A stretch of 64,000 nucleotides of DNA, taken from assembly GCA_013138735.1 (NCBI GenBank), contig WTCE01000009.1, positions 62,001-126,000 of the forward strand, in the 5' to 3' direction. Of this stretch, positions 1-8,800 are shown one piece after another. Position 1 is the first letter of the stretch; each line of letters opens with the position of its first letter. Source of the stretch: Crocinitomix sp. (GTDB lineage: Bacteria; Bacteroidota; Bacteroidia; Flavobacteriales_D; Crocinitomicaceae). Under the pieces are notes generated by a model. The model made no database searches. It was given only the letters and a program-made list of their open reading frames with translations, and was not told the DNA's origin. The translations under genes were made by a program, and so were the position numbers.

Positions 1-24
1 AACATATAATAAATAAACTCAAAA

Positions 25-654
25 ATGAATTACGATTGGCTAAACGACGATAGGGATGCATTAATTTATGTTGGAGATGCAATGTGCTCATGGTGTCATG
101 GAATTGCTCCAGAATTAGATCAACTTAAAAATGATCATTCAGATCTTGACTTTAAATTAGTTATGGGCGGTTTACGTCCGTATAATACGGAGAAAGCTAT
201 TGATATGGCTGATTTCTTAAAATCGCATTGGGTAGAAATTGAAGAACGCACAGGACAACCTTTTACGCATGATATTTTAAAAGATCCCGATTTTGTTTAC
301 GATACTGAACCTGCTTCGCGAGCCGTGGTAGTTGCACGAATGATGAATCCTGCCATTGAATATGACTTTTTCAAGGCGGTGCAAATGGCATTTTATAGAG
401 ATAATTTTAATACCAATAATGTTGCTACTTACCTGCCCCTAGCAAGTGAGTTTGGTCTTGATCCAGTCAAATTTGAAGAATTATTTAATTCAAATGAAGC
501 CAAGGAGCATACAAAAGGCGACTTTCAAATCACGCAACAAATGGGGATTAACTCGTTTCCTTCAATGGTTTTAAAAAAGAAGGGACAATTTACGTTAATC
601 GCAAAAGGTTATCAAAAAGCTGCCGACATCAATAAAATAATTGCGTCACTATAA
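25..654 (+). CDS. DsbA family thiol-disulfide oxidoreductase (FrnE-like)
   Basis: The 209-residue protein has a thioredoxin-type redox motif, C-S-W-C, near residues 21-24 (DAMCSWCHG), followed by a helical insertion and a C-terminal segment with the cis-Pro type loop (INSFPSMVL). This is the layout of cytoplasmic DsbA/FrnE-like proteins, which exchange or isomerise disulfides or act in thiol stress. There is no signal peptide, so a cytoplasmic location is inferred. It lies upstream of a carbonic anhydrase gene on the same strand, separated by 68 bases, with no obvious functional link. The substrate cannot be told from sequence. The family call is firm, the exact role is not. Confidence 0.85.
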   Translation: MNYDWLNDDRDALIYVGDAMCSWCHGIAPELDQLKNDHSDLDFKLVMGGLRPYNTEKAIDMADFLKSHWVEIEERTGQPFTHDILKDPDFVYDTEPASRAVVVARMMNPAIEYDFFKAVQMAFYRDNFNTNNVATYLPLASEFGLDPVKFEELFNSNEAKEHTKGDFQITQQMGINSFPSMVLKKKGQFTLIAKGYQKAADINKIIASL

Positions 655-722
655 AAAATCGATCCTCAATAGTTCGATTTTAAAAATGATTTTATTAAAT
701 TAACGTTCCAAAAAAAAATATT

Positions 723-1352
723 ATGTCAGAACTAACAGAAGAAGAAAAAGCAAAAAAAGAAGCAAAAAGATTAGCGGATATTCAGGAAGAAATTAGAATA
801 GCCCGAAAAAAATTAGAAGAAGGTAATGCCCGATATATAGCAGATAAATTAGATGGACAATTGCAAGATAGTGCAAGAAGAGAGCATTTAACTGGCGGAC
901 AAAGCCCATTTGCAGTTGTTTTAGGTTGCGCAGACAGTCGTGTGGTGCCAGAACTAGCTTTTGATGCTGGTTTAGGTGAATTATTCGTGTGCAGAGTCGC
1001 TGGTAATGTTGCCAATACCTCAACAATTGCAAGTATCGAATATGCAATAGCACATTTAAAAACACGTGTGATTGTTGTAATGGGCCACGAAAGTTGTGGT
1101 GCTGTAGGTGCTGCCATGGACGGTGGTGATAATGGATACAATTTAAATCATTTATTGGCACACATCACTCCTGCTTTATGTGCTGCAAAAGAAGGTGATA
1201 CTAAAAATGATATTGTTAAATCTAACGCAAAATTAAACGCGAAAGAATTACATGATCGCTCTTCAATTATTTCAAATGCCGTTAATGGTAAAGAATTAGT
1301 CATTTGGTCTGCGTACTATAACTTAGATTCAGGTAAAGTAGATTTTATTTAA
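723..1352 (+). CDS. beta-class carbonic anhydrase
   Basis: This 209-residue protein should reversibly hydrate CO2 to bicarbonate using a Cys2His zinc site. The beta-class signatures are visible: CADSRVVPE (first Cys ligand with the Asp-Arg dyad, about residue 69) and GHESCGAVGAA (His and second Cys ligands, about residues 121-125). The first 45 residues form a Lys/Glu-rich helix without a signal peptide, so the enzyme is probably cytoplasmic and supplies bicarbonate to carboxylases. A Rho-independent terminator follows directly. The length is normal for the class. Confidence 0.93.
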   Translation: MSELTEEEKAKKEAKRLADIQEEIRIARKKLEEGNARYIADKLDGQLQDSARREHLTGGQSPFAVVLGCADSRVVPELAFDAGLGELFVCRVAGNVANTSTIASIEYAIAHLKTRVIVVMGHESCGAVGAAMDGGDNGYNLNHLLAHITPALCAAKEGDTKNDIVKSNAKLNAKELHDRSSIISNAVNGKELVIWSAYYNLDSGKVDFI

Positions 1353-1371
1353 GTAAAATAATCAAGAATTG

Positions 1372-1413
1372 AATAGCTCCGTTACATTGTTGTGAACGGG
1401 GCTATTTTTTTTT
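1372..1413 (+). terminator. Rho-independent terminator after carbonic anhydrase gene
   Basis: A 12-base inverted repeat (AATAGCTCCGTT at 1372-1383 and AACGGGGCTATT at 1395-1406, one G-T type mismatch) is followed by a run of T to 1413. It sits 20 bases after the carbonic anhydrase stop codon. Confidence 0.85.
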
Positions 1414-1424
1414 CAATTTATAGC

Positions 1425-1446
1425 ACTTACTTACTAATAAGTAAGT
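1425..1446. promoter_or_regulatory. palindromic operator, probably for the adjacent TetR regulator
   Basis: A perfect inverted repeat with 9-base arms, ACTTACTTA-CTAA-TAAGTAAGT, lies 12 bases before the tetR-type start codon. It abuts a -7-like box TATATTTA beginning at 1446. TetR proteins commonly bind such palindromes over their own promoter, so autorepression of the tetR-fabF pair is the inferred role. Confidence 0.65.
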
Positions 1447-1458
1447 ATATTTACAACT

Positions 1459-2019
1459 ATGCTCTCTACACGCAAAAAAATCGTTGTTATTGCGGATCAA
1501 TTGATTCGAATGAAGGGATATAATGCGTTTAGTTATGCGGACATTGCGTCAACACTCAATATTAAAAACGCTGCAATTCATTACCATTTCCAATCCAAAG
1601 CGGTTTTAGGTAAGGAAGTGATCATTGCTTCACGCGAAAAATTTAAGGAGAATACAACCTTGTGGAGCTCATTTTCATCATTTGATCAAGTAAATGCGTT
1701 TATTGAAATGTATAGCAATAACAGTAAAAACAATTGCATCTGCTTTATGGGCGCATTAGGCTCGTCGTACAATACATTGCCAATAGAAATGCAACAAGAA
1801 TTGACGGATGCGCATGAAGAAATTACGGTTTGGCTCATCAATGTATTAAAGCTAGGGAAAGAAAAACAAGAAATTGAATTTGACATTACAGCTGAGGAAA
1901 TGTCTGACCTCATAACATCAGGAATGTTAGCTTCATTGATTTTAGATCGCGTATCTAAACATGCGGTTTTAGACAATGTTAAGCGCACCTTATTAAAACG
2001 AATTGAAAAAAAGAATTAA
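1459..2019 (+). CDS. TetR/AcrR family transcriptional regulator
   Basis: This is a 186-residue one-component repressor. The N-terminal helix-turn-helix covers about residues 5-50, with the typical pattern YADIASTLNIKNAAIHYHF. The remaining helices form a ligand and dimer domain with two Cys residues (NNCICFMG) around residue 93. It starts 12 bases after a palindromic operator and probably controls itself. Its end lies just 7 bases before the fabF start, so the two are likely cotranscribed and the ligand may be a fatty-acyl compound; that link is inference from position only. Confidence 0.88.
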   Translation: MLSTRKKIVVIADQLIRMKGYNAFSYADIASTLNIKNAAIHYHFQSKAVLGKEVIIASREKFKENTTLWSSFSSFDQVNAFIEMYSNNSKNNCICFMGALGSSYNTLPIEMQQELTDAHEEITVWLINVLKLGKEKQEIEFDITAEEMSDLITSGMLASLILDRVSKHAVLDNVKRTLLKRIEKKN

Positions 2020-2026
2020 TGCTATT

Positions 2027-3274
2027 ATGAGCAATAAAAGAGTTGTAATAACGGGATTAGGTGCAATTACACCAATCGGTACCACCATTGAATCATTTTG
2101 GAACAATGCCATAAATGGTGTAAGTGGAGCAAAAGACATCACAAAATTTGACACCACTAAGTTCAAAACGAAATTCGCCTGCGAAATCCAAGATTTTGAC
2201 CCAACTATTTATTTGGATCGCAATGAAATTAAACGGACAGATCTATTCACAAAATACGCCTTACATGCCGCATCAGAAGCTATGGCAGATAGCGGTATTA
2301 ATGTGGCCGATATGAATCCTTTTGATATTGGCGTGATTTGGGGATCGGGACAAGGCGGTATGACAACCTTTGAAGAGGAAATGAAAACCTATCATGAAAA
2401 TGACCGGAATCCACGATTTTCTCCCTTCTTTATTCCAAAGATAATTACGAACATGGCTTCTGGAATGATCGCGCTAAAGTTTGGTCTGATGGGTATAAAT
2501 TATAATACAATTAGCGCCTGTGCTACTTCAAATACAGCTTTGATGGACGCCTTTAATTATATCCGCTTAGGAAAAGGGAAAATTTTCGTTACTGGTGGTT
2601 CTGAATCGCCAATTTCAGAAGCATCAATTGGAGGATTTAATGCCTTACGTGCTATGTCTACAAGAAATGATGAACCTACTTTAGCTTCACGTCCTTTTGA
2701 TAGTGCACGTGATGGATTTGTGATGGGAGAAGGTGCTGGAGCTTTAATTGTTGAGGATTATGAGCACGCCAAAGCAAGGGGAGCAAAAATGTATGCAGAA
2801 ATTGTAGGAGCTTCTATGACCTGTGATGCCTATCACATGACTGCGAGTCACCCAGAAGGATTGGGAGCGACTAAAGCCATGCAACTCGCGTTGAAAGAAG
2901 CCGGATTGAATCCTGAAGACGTGGATCACCTGAATTGCCACGCAACATCAACACCTGTTGGAGATATAAGTGAAGTTAACGCTGTGCAAAATGTTTTTGG
3001 CGAGGAACCTAAAAACTTAGTATTGAGCGCAACAAAATCTATGACGGGGCATTTGTTAGGTGCTGCTGGAGCGGTTGAAGCCATTCTTTCTATTAAAGCG
3101 ATTAACAATAATCTAATTCCGCCTACCATTAATGTGGACAAGGTAGATGATCGCATTCCTCCAAAAATGAGAATTGCTGAAAATACAGCTATGGAGAAAG
3201 AAGTGAATGTTGCAATGAGTAATGCATTTGGCTTTGGTGGCCATAACGCAATTGTTATTTTTAAAGGAATCTAA
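2027..3274 (+). CDS. fabF: beta-ketoacyl-ACP synthase II (FabF/KAS II)
   Basis: The 415-residue protein condenses malonyl-ACP with acyl-ACP in fatty-acid elongation. The thiolase-fold Cys-His-His triad is present: Cys in SACATSNTAL (about residue 165), His in CHATSTPVGD (about 305) and His in GHLLGAAGA (about 342), with the C-terminal NAFGFGGHNA motif. I chose the ATG at 2027 (MSNKRVVITG) over an upstream in-frame TTG because the family begins there. No acpP or rnc gene flanks it, unlike the housekeeping fabF context I know in this phylum. It follows a TetR gene, so it may be a regulated or second KAS II copy. Confidence 0.9.
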   Translation: MSNKRVVITGLGAITPIGTTIESFWNNAINGVSGAKDITKFDTTKFKTKFACEIQDFDPTIYLDRNEIKRTDLFTKYALHAASEAMADSGINVADMNPFDIGVIWGSGQGGMTTFEEEMKTYHENDRNPRFSPFFIPKIITNMASGMIALKFGLMGINYNTISACATSNTALMDAFNYIRLGKGKIFVTGGSESPISEASIGGFNALRAMSTRNDEPTLASRPFDSARDGFVMGEGAGALIVEDYEHAKARGAKMYAEIVGASMTCDAYHMTASHPEGLGATKAMQLALKEAGLNPEDVDHLNCHATSTPVGDISEVNAVQNVFGEEPKNLVLSATKSMTGHLLGAAGAVEAILSIKAINNNLIPPTINVDKVDDRIPPKMRIAENTAMEKEVNVAMSNAFGFGGHNAIVIFKGI

Positions 3275-3285
3275 CTTTCCTTTGA

Positions 3286-3843
3286 CTAATTGGAAGCTGC
3301 ATTATGCTCAATTACTTTGAGTAATAATTCGCGACTTCCTGCTGCCATCAATTTTTCAAATTTTTGATAAACCGCCGCATTGCCTTTAAGAGCTTTTAAT
3401 AAACGCCGATTTGAGAATTTAATAATTTTACCTTCCGCTCCAATCGAGAAACTATGTGTAGTTGTTAAAGCATACGGGTTTTCTTGCCTTCCTGTATTTT
3501 TATCAGCCTGCGAAATTGTTGAAATTTCTCTAGCTGGCGCATAAATGCAAATTTCACCATATTCTACAATCCGCAAAGCTGTACCCGCATTTTTAATTCT
3601 GTAATCTTCTCCAAAAGTGTTACGATAACCCCAAACCTTGTGCTCTTTTAAACTATAGACTTCTGCACTGCCATCCTCACTAGATAAGATCAATGAGTTT
3701 TTGACCAAAACAACTTCTTTATAAGTCTTGGTTTCTTCTTTACCAAAATCATCAGCCGTCATGTAAATCGTGGCTTGCGCTGTGGCGGAGTTTGCAATGA
3801 ATAGAAAAGAGAGAAATATAAAAGTACTGCGTAAAGATTTCAT
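3286..3843 (-). CDS. secreted protein of unknown function
   Basis: The 185-residue product starts with a clear signal peptide (MKSLRSTFIFLSFLFIANSATAQ, cleavage expected after the AQ-like site near residue 23). The mature part mixes short beta-strand-like segments and ends in a helical stretch rich in Lys and Leu. No catalytic motif is visible and I do not recognise the family. The gene faces fabF tail to tail, with 11 bases between stop codons. It is probably periplasmic or outer-membrane associated. Confidence 0.6.
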   Translation of the reverse strand: MKSLRSTFIFLSFLFIANSATAQATIYMTADDFGKEETKTYKEVVLVKNSLILSSEDGSAEVYSLKEHKVWGYRNTFGEDYRIKNAGTALRIVEYGEICIYAPAREISTISQADKNTGRQENPYALTTTHSFSIGAEGKIIKFSNRRLLKALKGNAAVYQKFEKLMAAGSRELLLKVIEHNAASN

Positions 3844-3957
3844 TCAGTTAGATTTAATTCCTGCCAAAATTAATGATTTTTAATTGAGGGCAAATAAATT
3901 AGTCGATTAATGCTAAATCTCAGTTAATTTCTCGTAATTCGTATTAGAGAAGTGGCT

Positions 3958-4590
3958 ATGAATTATTCTAAAGCATTATTTGGCTTATTTTTTATTTGTG
4001 TTGCTTGCAATAGTAAAAATGAGATACCTGCAATTCCACAAGAAGATGAAGTCTTGTATTCAGACGATTTTTATATAAAAGAGGTCAATCAATCCTTTGG
4101 ATATGATGATTTAGGGTATTTTGACACCTCCTATCAAGTACAGTATTTTGGTATGTGTTCCTTTTCAAACACATCAAATTTTAGAATTTCGAACAGCAAT
4201 TATAATTGTGATGACACCTTTAATATTATACTAGATAATTTGGAAGTAGATACCTTTTTAAATATGGATCTATCCCTAAAGAAAGTCGATTACGGATTTG
4301 TAGATAGTGCCGTTTTCATAAAAAGTTTGCAAAGAGCTACTGTTACTGCTAAAGCACAGGGGAGTGAATTTAACCCTTCAGTTAGTGGACTACTCATGCA
4401 ACAAGGTATTAATGGCCTGCATTATGGGTTTGTCGATTCTACTTTTGCCAATAAAATGTATGTTTATTACAGTGCTTCATTTATTGTAGATTCTATTCAA
4501 TTAGGCGTTAGTTGCGAATGCTATGCACTAGATTGCTTTGAAAAATTAGAAGATTTCGAGAGAATTACACGGAGCATACGCCTAAAATAA
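3958..4590 (+). CDS. hypothetical lipoprotein
   Basis: The 210-residue protein carries a lipoprotein signal with lipobox-like FICVAC, Cys at about residue 17, so it is probably anchored in the outer or inner membrane. The ATG at 3958 is preferred to the GTG at 3952 because it starts the basic-hydrophobic signal directly. The mature domain is acidic, rich in Asp, Tyr and Ser, and contains several Cys residues (for example CECYALDC near the end). No known domain is recognised. It runs in the same direction as the membrane-protein gene that follows 55 bases later. Confidence 0.6.
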   Translation: MNYSKALFGLFFICVACNSKNEIPAIPQEDEVLYSDDFYIKEVNQSFGYDDLGYFDTSYQVQYFGMCSFSNTSNFRISNSNYNCDDTFNIILDNLEVDTFLNMDLSLKKVDYGFVDSAVFIKSLQRATVTAKAQGSEFNPSVSGLLMQQGINGLHYGFVDSTFANKMYVYYSASFIVDSIQLGVSCECYALDCFEKLEDFERITRSIRLK

Positions 4591-4645
4591 TGCAATCGTA
4601 AAAATAAGTTAGAGCCTTCGCCGTTTATAATTTCAGATACTGCCA

Positions 4646-5161
4646 ATGGAAATTATTTCGCAAAATAAATTAAAACCCTACCTCCCATTTCTAAAATGGG
4701 GATTAATTATAATGGGGATCTGTTTAACTGCCATGCTTTTATTTAAGGATCTCTACTTCTATACTTGGGAAGAAAAAATGGAAACGATTATCTATTCCAT
4801 TCCAATGGTGTTTATTTTCTTTTTATGGTTGCGCTATCGCTTAGATGAGAAACATACTTTTGAATACCAACTTTTTTTAATTGATACCACTGTTGTTGGA
4901 TTATCAGCCCTGCGACTTTTAGGTCTTCTCTTCCATTCGGGACATGTGCTATTTTTATTGTACACGTTAATGACTACTGAAAACAAAACCTATAAATGGA
5001 TTTCAGGAATCATGTTAGGATTTACAATGTGTTTGAAGATTTTTTATTGGGGCGATTTTATAACGCAAGTTATTGGCGGGACAATGGCCTTATTTTTTGT
5101 TTGGTTGAGAAAGAAGTTTATGAACAAAATTTCGGTTCGCTGTGCTTCGCTGGATTTGTAA
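4646..5161 (+). CDS. hypothetical integral membrane protein, 3' end altered by repeat element
   Basis: The 171-residue protein has about five hydrophobic segments (residues 14-33, 44-60, 75-95, 98-107 and 115-150) separated by short charged loops. It is therefore an inner-membrane protein of unknown function. Its last residues (RCASLDL) and stop codon lie inside a 23-base repeat (5141-5163) that recurs inverted at 5476-5498. The original C-terminus may thus have been replaced by the repeat insertion. No homologous family is recognised. Confidence 0.55.
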   Translation: MEIISQNKLKPYLPFLKWGLIIMGICLTAMLLFKDLYFYTWEEKMETIIYSIPMVFIFFLWLRYRLDEKHTFEYQLFLIDTTVVGLSALRLLGLLFHSGHVLFLLYTLMTTENKTYKWISGIMLGFTMCLKIFYWGDFITQVIGGTMALFFVWLRKKFMNKISVRCASLDL

Positions 5162-5498
5162 TCGGAAGTGTTCAGAACCTTCTAAGCTCTATAAAAAAGT
5201 CAGTCAATGGAACGCAGATAAAGCTGATAATCGCTGATTTTTCATTAATGATATGTCGATCGAACTCTCAATTTCCATGTTCCCAACAGCACTAATTTGT
5301 AATCCTGCGACTGCAAAGCTATTTCATCACCCATGTTTCAAAGTCATTCAATTCCAAATAGACTGGAACTATGCTGTGGCATGTACCTTTAGAAATGGAG
5401 TAGAATATTACCTCCAAAACACGGGGCACTATTTAACTAAAAACCGTGTAAGCGTTCAACACATTAGTGTCGCTGGATTACAAAACCAGCGAAGCACA
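5141..5498. repeat. 358-bp non-coding segment bounded by inverted 23-bp repeats
   Basis: TGTGCTTCGCTGGATTTGTAATC (left copy 5141-5163) matches the reverse complement of 5476-5498 at 22 of 23 positions. A shorter related piece, TTTGTAATCCTGC, lies inside at about 5296-5308. No credible gene is found between the repeats; ORFs here have no family signature and atypical composition. The arrangement resembles a non-autonomous mobile element or a pair of REP-type palindromes. Together with the terminator that follows, it accounts for the gap between the membrane-protein gene and the cold-shock gene. Confidence 0.55.
5211..5241. repeat. CGCAGATAA..GCTGAT-type short repeat fossil
   Basis: The stretch AACGCAGATAAAGCTGATAA followed by TCGCTGATTTT shows the alternating CGCAGAT and CGCTGAT units of a dispersed repeat that I recall from intergenic regions of Bacteroidota and other phyla, often near GxxExxY genes. 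Only one short degenerate unit is present and no GxxExxY gene is nearby. Confidence 0.35.
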
Positions 5499-5523
5499 TG
5501 CCTTACAAAATTGATTTTACAGC

Positions 5524-5560
5524 ACAAAAAAAGCCCTGTAAAACTTTCGTTTACAGGGCT
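5524..5560 (-). terminator. Rho-independent terminator of the cold-shock gene
   Basis: An 11-base perfect inverted repeat, AGCCCTGTAAA at 5532-5542 and TTTACAGGGCT at 5550-5560, is followed on the minus strand by a T run (the A run at 5525-5531). It lies about 20 bases beyond the cold-shock stop codon. Confidence 0.88.
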
Positions 5561-5581
5561 TACTAAAAAGTAAATTATATA

Positions 5582-5773
5582 CTAGACAACTTTTACGTTT
5601 ACTGCGTTTAATCCTTTTTTACCTTCTTGCAATTCAAATTCAACGTTATCGCCTTCACGAACTTCGTCGATTAAACCTGATACGTGCACGAAGTGTTCTT
5701 CATTCGAACCTTCTTCAACAATGAATCCAAATCCTTTGGTCTCATTGAAGAACTTTACTGTTCCATTACTCAT
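5582..5773 (-). CDS. cold-shock domain protein (CspA family)
   Basis: The 63-residue protein is a single OB-fold cold-shock domain. Both nucleic-acid binding motifs are present: RNP1-like KGFGFI (about residues 13-18) and RNP2-like HFVHVSG (about 27-33). Such proteins melt RNA secondary structure and act as RNA chaperones or antiterminators in the cytoplasm. The gene is a single transcription unit, with a TATATTTG -7 box at 5807-5814 and a strong terminator after it. Length is normal for bacterial Csp proteins. Cold induction itself cannot be read from sequence. Confidence 0.95.
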   Translation of the reverse strand: MSNGTVKFFNETKGFGFIVEEGSNEEHFVHVSGLIDEVREGDNVEFELQEGKKGLNAVNVKVV

Positions 5774-5806
5774 ATTATATTATTAAAATTATTAATTAAC
5801 TCAAGC

Positions 5807-5814
5807 CAAATATA
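5807..5814 (-). promoter_or_regulatory. -7 promoter box of cold-shock gene
   Basis: On the minus strand the bases read TATATTTG, an exact fit to the Bacteroidota consensus TAnnTTTG. It lies 33 bases before the start codon and implies a short leader. Confidence 0.55.
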
Positions 5815-5861
5815 ATGCCAAAAATTGATTTTCAGCAATTTAGATGATAAATTTATTTATT

Positions 5862-8800
5862 TTACTCTAAAGTATATTCAAATACCTCTAGCTCATTGAC
5901 CTTATTAATGAACTCATTATCAATGGCAACCTTCATTGTTTTGGACGGCATTTTGATCGTTGAATTGGTCTTATGATCCTTAATTATAAACTTTAATTGG
6001 CAAGTTCCTGTATGATCCATAACGACATTATAGAGCTTATCAATCACCTGATCCGTTATATCTGAAGACTCTACTTCAAGCTTTAATACTTTTGCGCGTT
6101 TATCGCGTAATTCAGTCAGCAATTCCATTGTATTAATCTTGAATTCCCAACCGTCTCCATATTTACGGGGTGCAATTCTGCCTGATATATAAACAAAAGT
6201 CCCCATATCAATGAGATGTTTAAAGCGCATATAATCTTCGCCAAAAACAAATAGTCGATTACTGTCTCCGTAATCTTCAATGTCAAATGTTCCAAACGGA
6301 TTACCGTGTTTGGTGGTTCTATGTTGCGCATCTGTAATTATACCAGCTATCCGCAATTCTTGATTGGCGTTTTCCTCTAATTTTGTCAAATCTGAAACCG
6401 ATCCTTTGCAAAAACTGTCAATTTCCAGTTTAAAATCATCTAAGGGATGTCCAGAAATATAGATTCCAACAACTTCTTTTTCTTTACTTAATTTGGTTAA
6501 GGTAGGCCAAGCATCTGCTCTTGGCGGCTGCGGTTCTGCTAATTCTTCTGAATCTCCTCCACCAAACATGGAAACTTGAGACGAGTCTTTATTTTCTTGA
6601 ACTCGCGCACCAAACTTCATTACATTTTCTAAAAACAAACGACCGTTTGTATCTTCCATGAAAAATTGTGAGCGTTTAATTCGCCCAAACGAATCAAATC
6701 CGCCGGCTAAAACTAAACTCTCAAAAACACGCTTATTACATGCACGCAAACTAACACGAGATGTCACGTCAAATACAGAAATATACATCCCATTTTCCGT
6801 GCGTTCGTGTAAAATTGCCTCAACGGGTTTGCTTCCCACACCTTTAATTGCTCCTAAGCCAAATCGAATTGCGCCGTCGTGGTTTACCGTAAACTTATAT
6901 TGCGATTCATTAATATCTGGTCCTAAAACGGGAATGTTTGCCCGCTTACATTCTTCCATGAAAAATGAAACAGACTTGATATCATTCATATTATTACTCA
7001 AAACCGAAGCCATATACTCGGCTGGGTAATGTGCTTTTAAATAGGCTGTTTGATAAGCGACCCAAGCATAACAAGTTGAATGCGATTTATTGAAGGCATA
7101 GGCTGCAAAGGCTTCCCAATCCACCCAAATTTTTTCCAACTTCTTTTTGTCATGTCCGCGCTCATGTCCTTGCTCTAAGAATTTAGGTTTCATTTTAGCC
7201 AAGAGGTCAAATTTCTTTTTCCCCATTGCTTTACGCAAGGTATCTGCTTCACCTTTTGAGAATCCCGCTAAACTTTGCGACAAGAGCATTACTTGCTCCT
7301 GATAAACCGTAATTCCGTATGTTTCTTCTAAATATTCTTTTGTATCCTCAATGTCATATACAATCTCCTCGGTTCCATGTTTTCTTCTAATAAAAGAAGG
7401 AATATATTCTAAAGGTCCAGGACGATACAGGGCATTCATAGCAATTAAATCTGCAAATACTGTAGGTTTTAATTCCCGCAAGTATTTTTGCATTCCTGCA
7501 GATTCATATTGGAAAATCCCTACCGTTTCTCCCCGTTGAAAAAGCTCATATGTTTTTACATCATCAATTGGAAAATCATCTGGAACAAGGTCAACATCAT
7601 GTCTATGTTTTACAATTTTTACGGCATCCTTGATTAAAGTCAATGTTTTCAAACCCAAGAAATCCATCTTCAACAATCCGGCATCCTCTGCAACGGAGTT
7701 ATCGAATTGGGTACAGTACATTTCAGAATCTTTCGCCAATGCTACTGGAACAAAATTGGTAATATCACTTGGCGTAATAATAACGCCACATGCATGAATA
7801 CCTGTGTTCCGCATTGAACCTTCCAGCTTCACAGCCATGCGAACTACCTCAGCCTGCAAATCATTTCCTTTGGCAATTTCCTTTAGTTCATTTGCACGCG
7901 CAATATCATCTTGATTATCGTTCAATTTATTGGCAAGCGCAACGTCATCTAAGCCAAATATTTTATTCAACTTAATATCAGGAACGAGCTTAGCCAAACG
8001 ATCAGCCTCATGCAATGGCAAGTCTAAAACCCTTGATGTATCACGGATAGAGGACTTCGCAGCCATTGTTCCATACGTAATGATCTGTGCCACCTGACTT
8101 GACCCATACTTATTAATTACCCAATCAATAACACTTTGGCGACCTTCATCATCAAAATCAATATCAATATCGGGCATGGATACCCTTTCAGGATTTAAGA
8201 ACCGCTCAAATAGCAAATCGTATTCAAGTGGATCAATATTCGTGATTTTCAAACAATAGGCGACAACTGAACCTGCGGCAGATCCCCTACCTGGCCCTAC
8301 AGAAACACCCATGTCACGTGCTGCAACCAAGAAATCCCATACAATTAGAAAATAACCTGGATAGCCAGTATTAGCAACTGTTTCCAACTCAAAATCTAAG
8401 CGTTCGGTTATTTCTGGAGTAATTTCATCATAGCGCTCTTTGGCACCTTCGTATGTTAAATATCTTAAATAATTATTTTCTCCTCGTTTACCGCCATCTT
8501 CTTCATCTTTTGGATCAGTGTACTCATCTGGGATATCAAAGGCAGGTAAAAGTATATCGCGCGCTAAATCATAGGGCTCACATTTAGCCGCAACTTCATT
8601 GGTATTGATAATCGCATCTGGTAAATCAATAAAAAGTTTCTTCATCTCCTCAGGGGACTTGAAGTAATACTCTTCATTTTCTAAACCAAAGCGGAATCCT
8701 CTTCCTCGCCCTTTTGGTGTTGATCTTAGTTCACCATCCTTTACACATAGTAAAATATCGTGTGCGGCTGAGTCTGTTTTTTCTGCGTAGTATGTATCGT

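Noticed and set aside
782-1161. Two long minus-strand open frames inside the carbonic anhydrase gene
   Set aside because: They lie wholly within a well-supported enzyme gene and their products have no family signature or start signal.
5253-5573. 106-residue open frame between the membrane-protein gene and the cold-shock gene
   Set aside because: It spans the inverted repeat and the terminator of the cold-shock gene, has odd composition and no recognisable domain.
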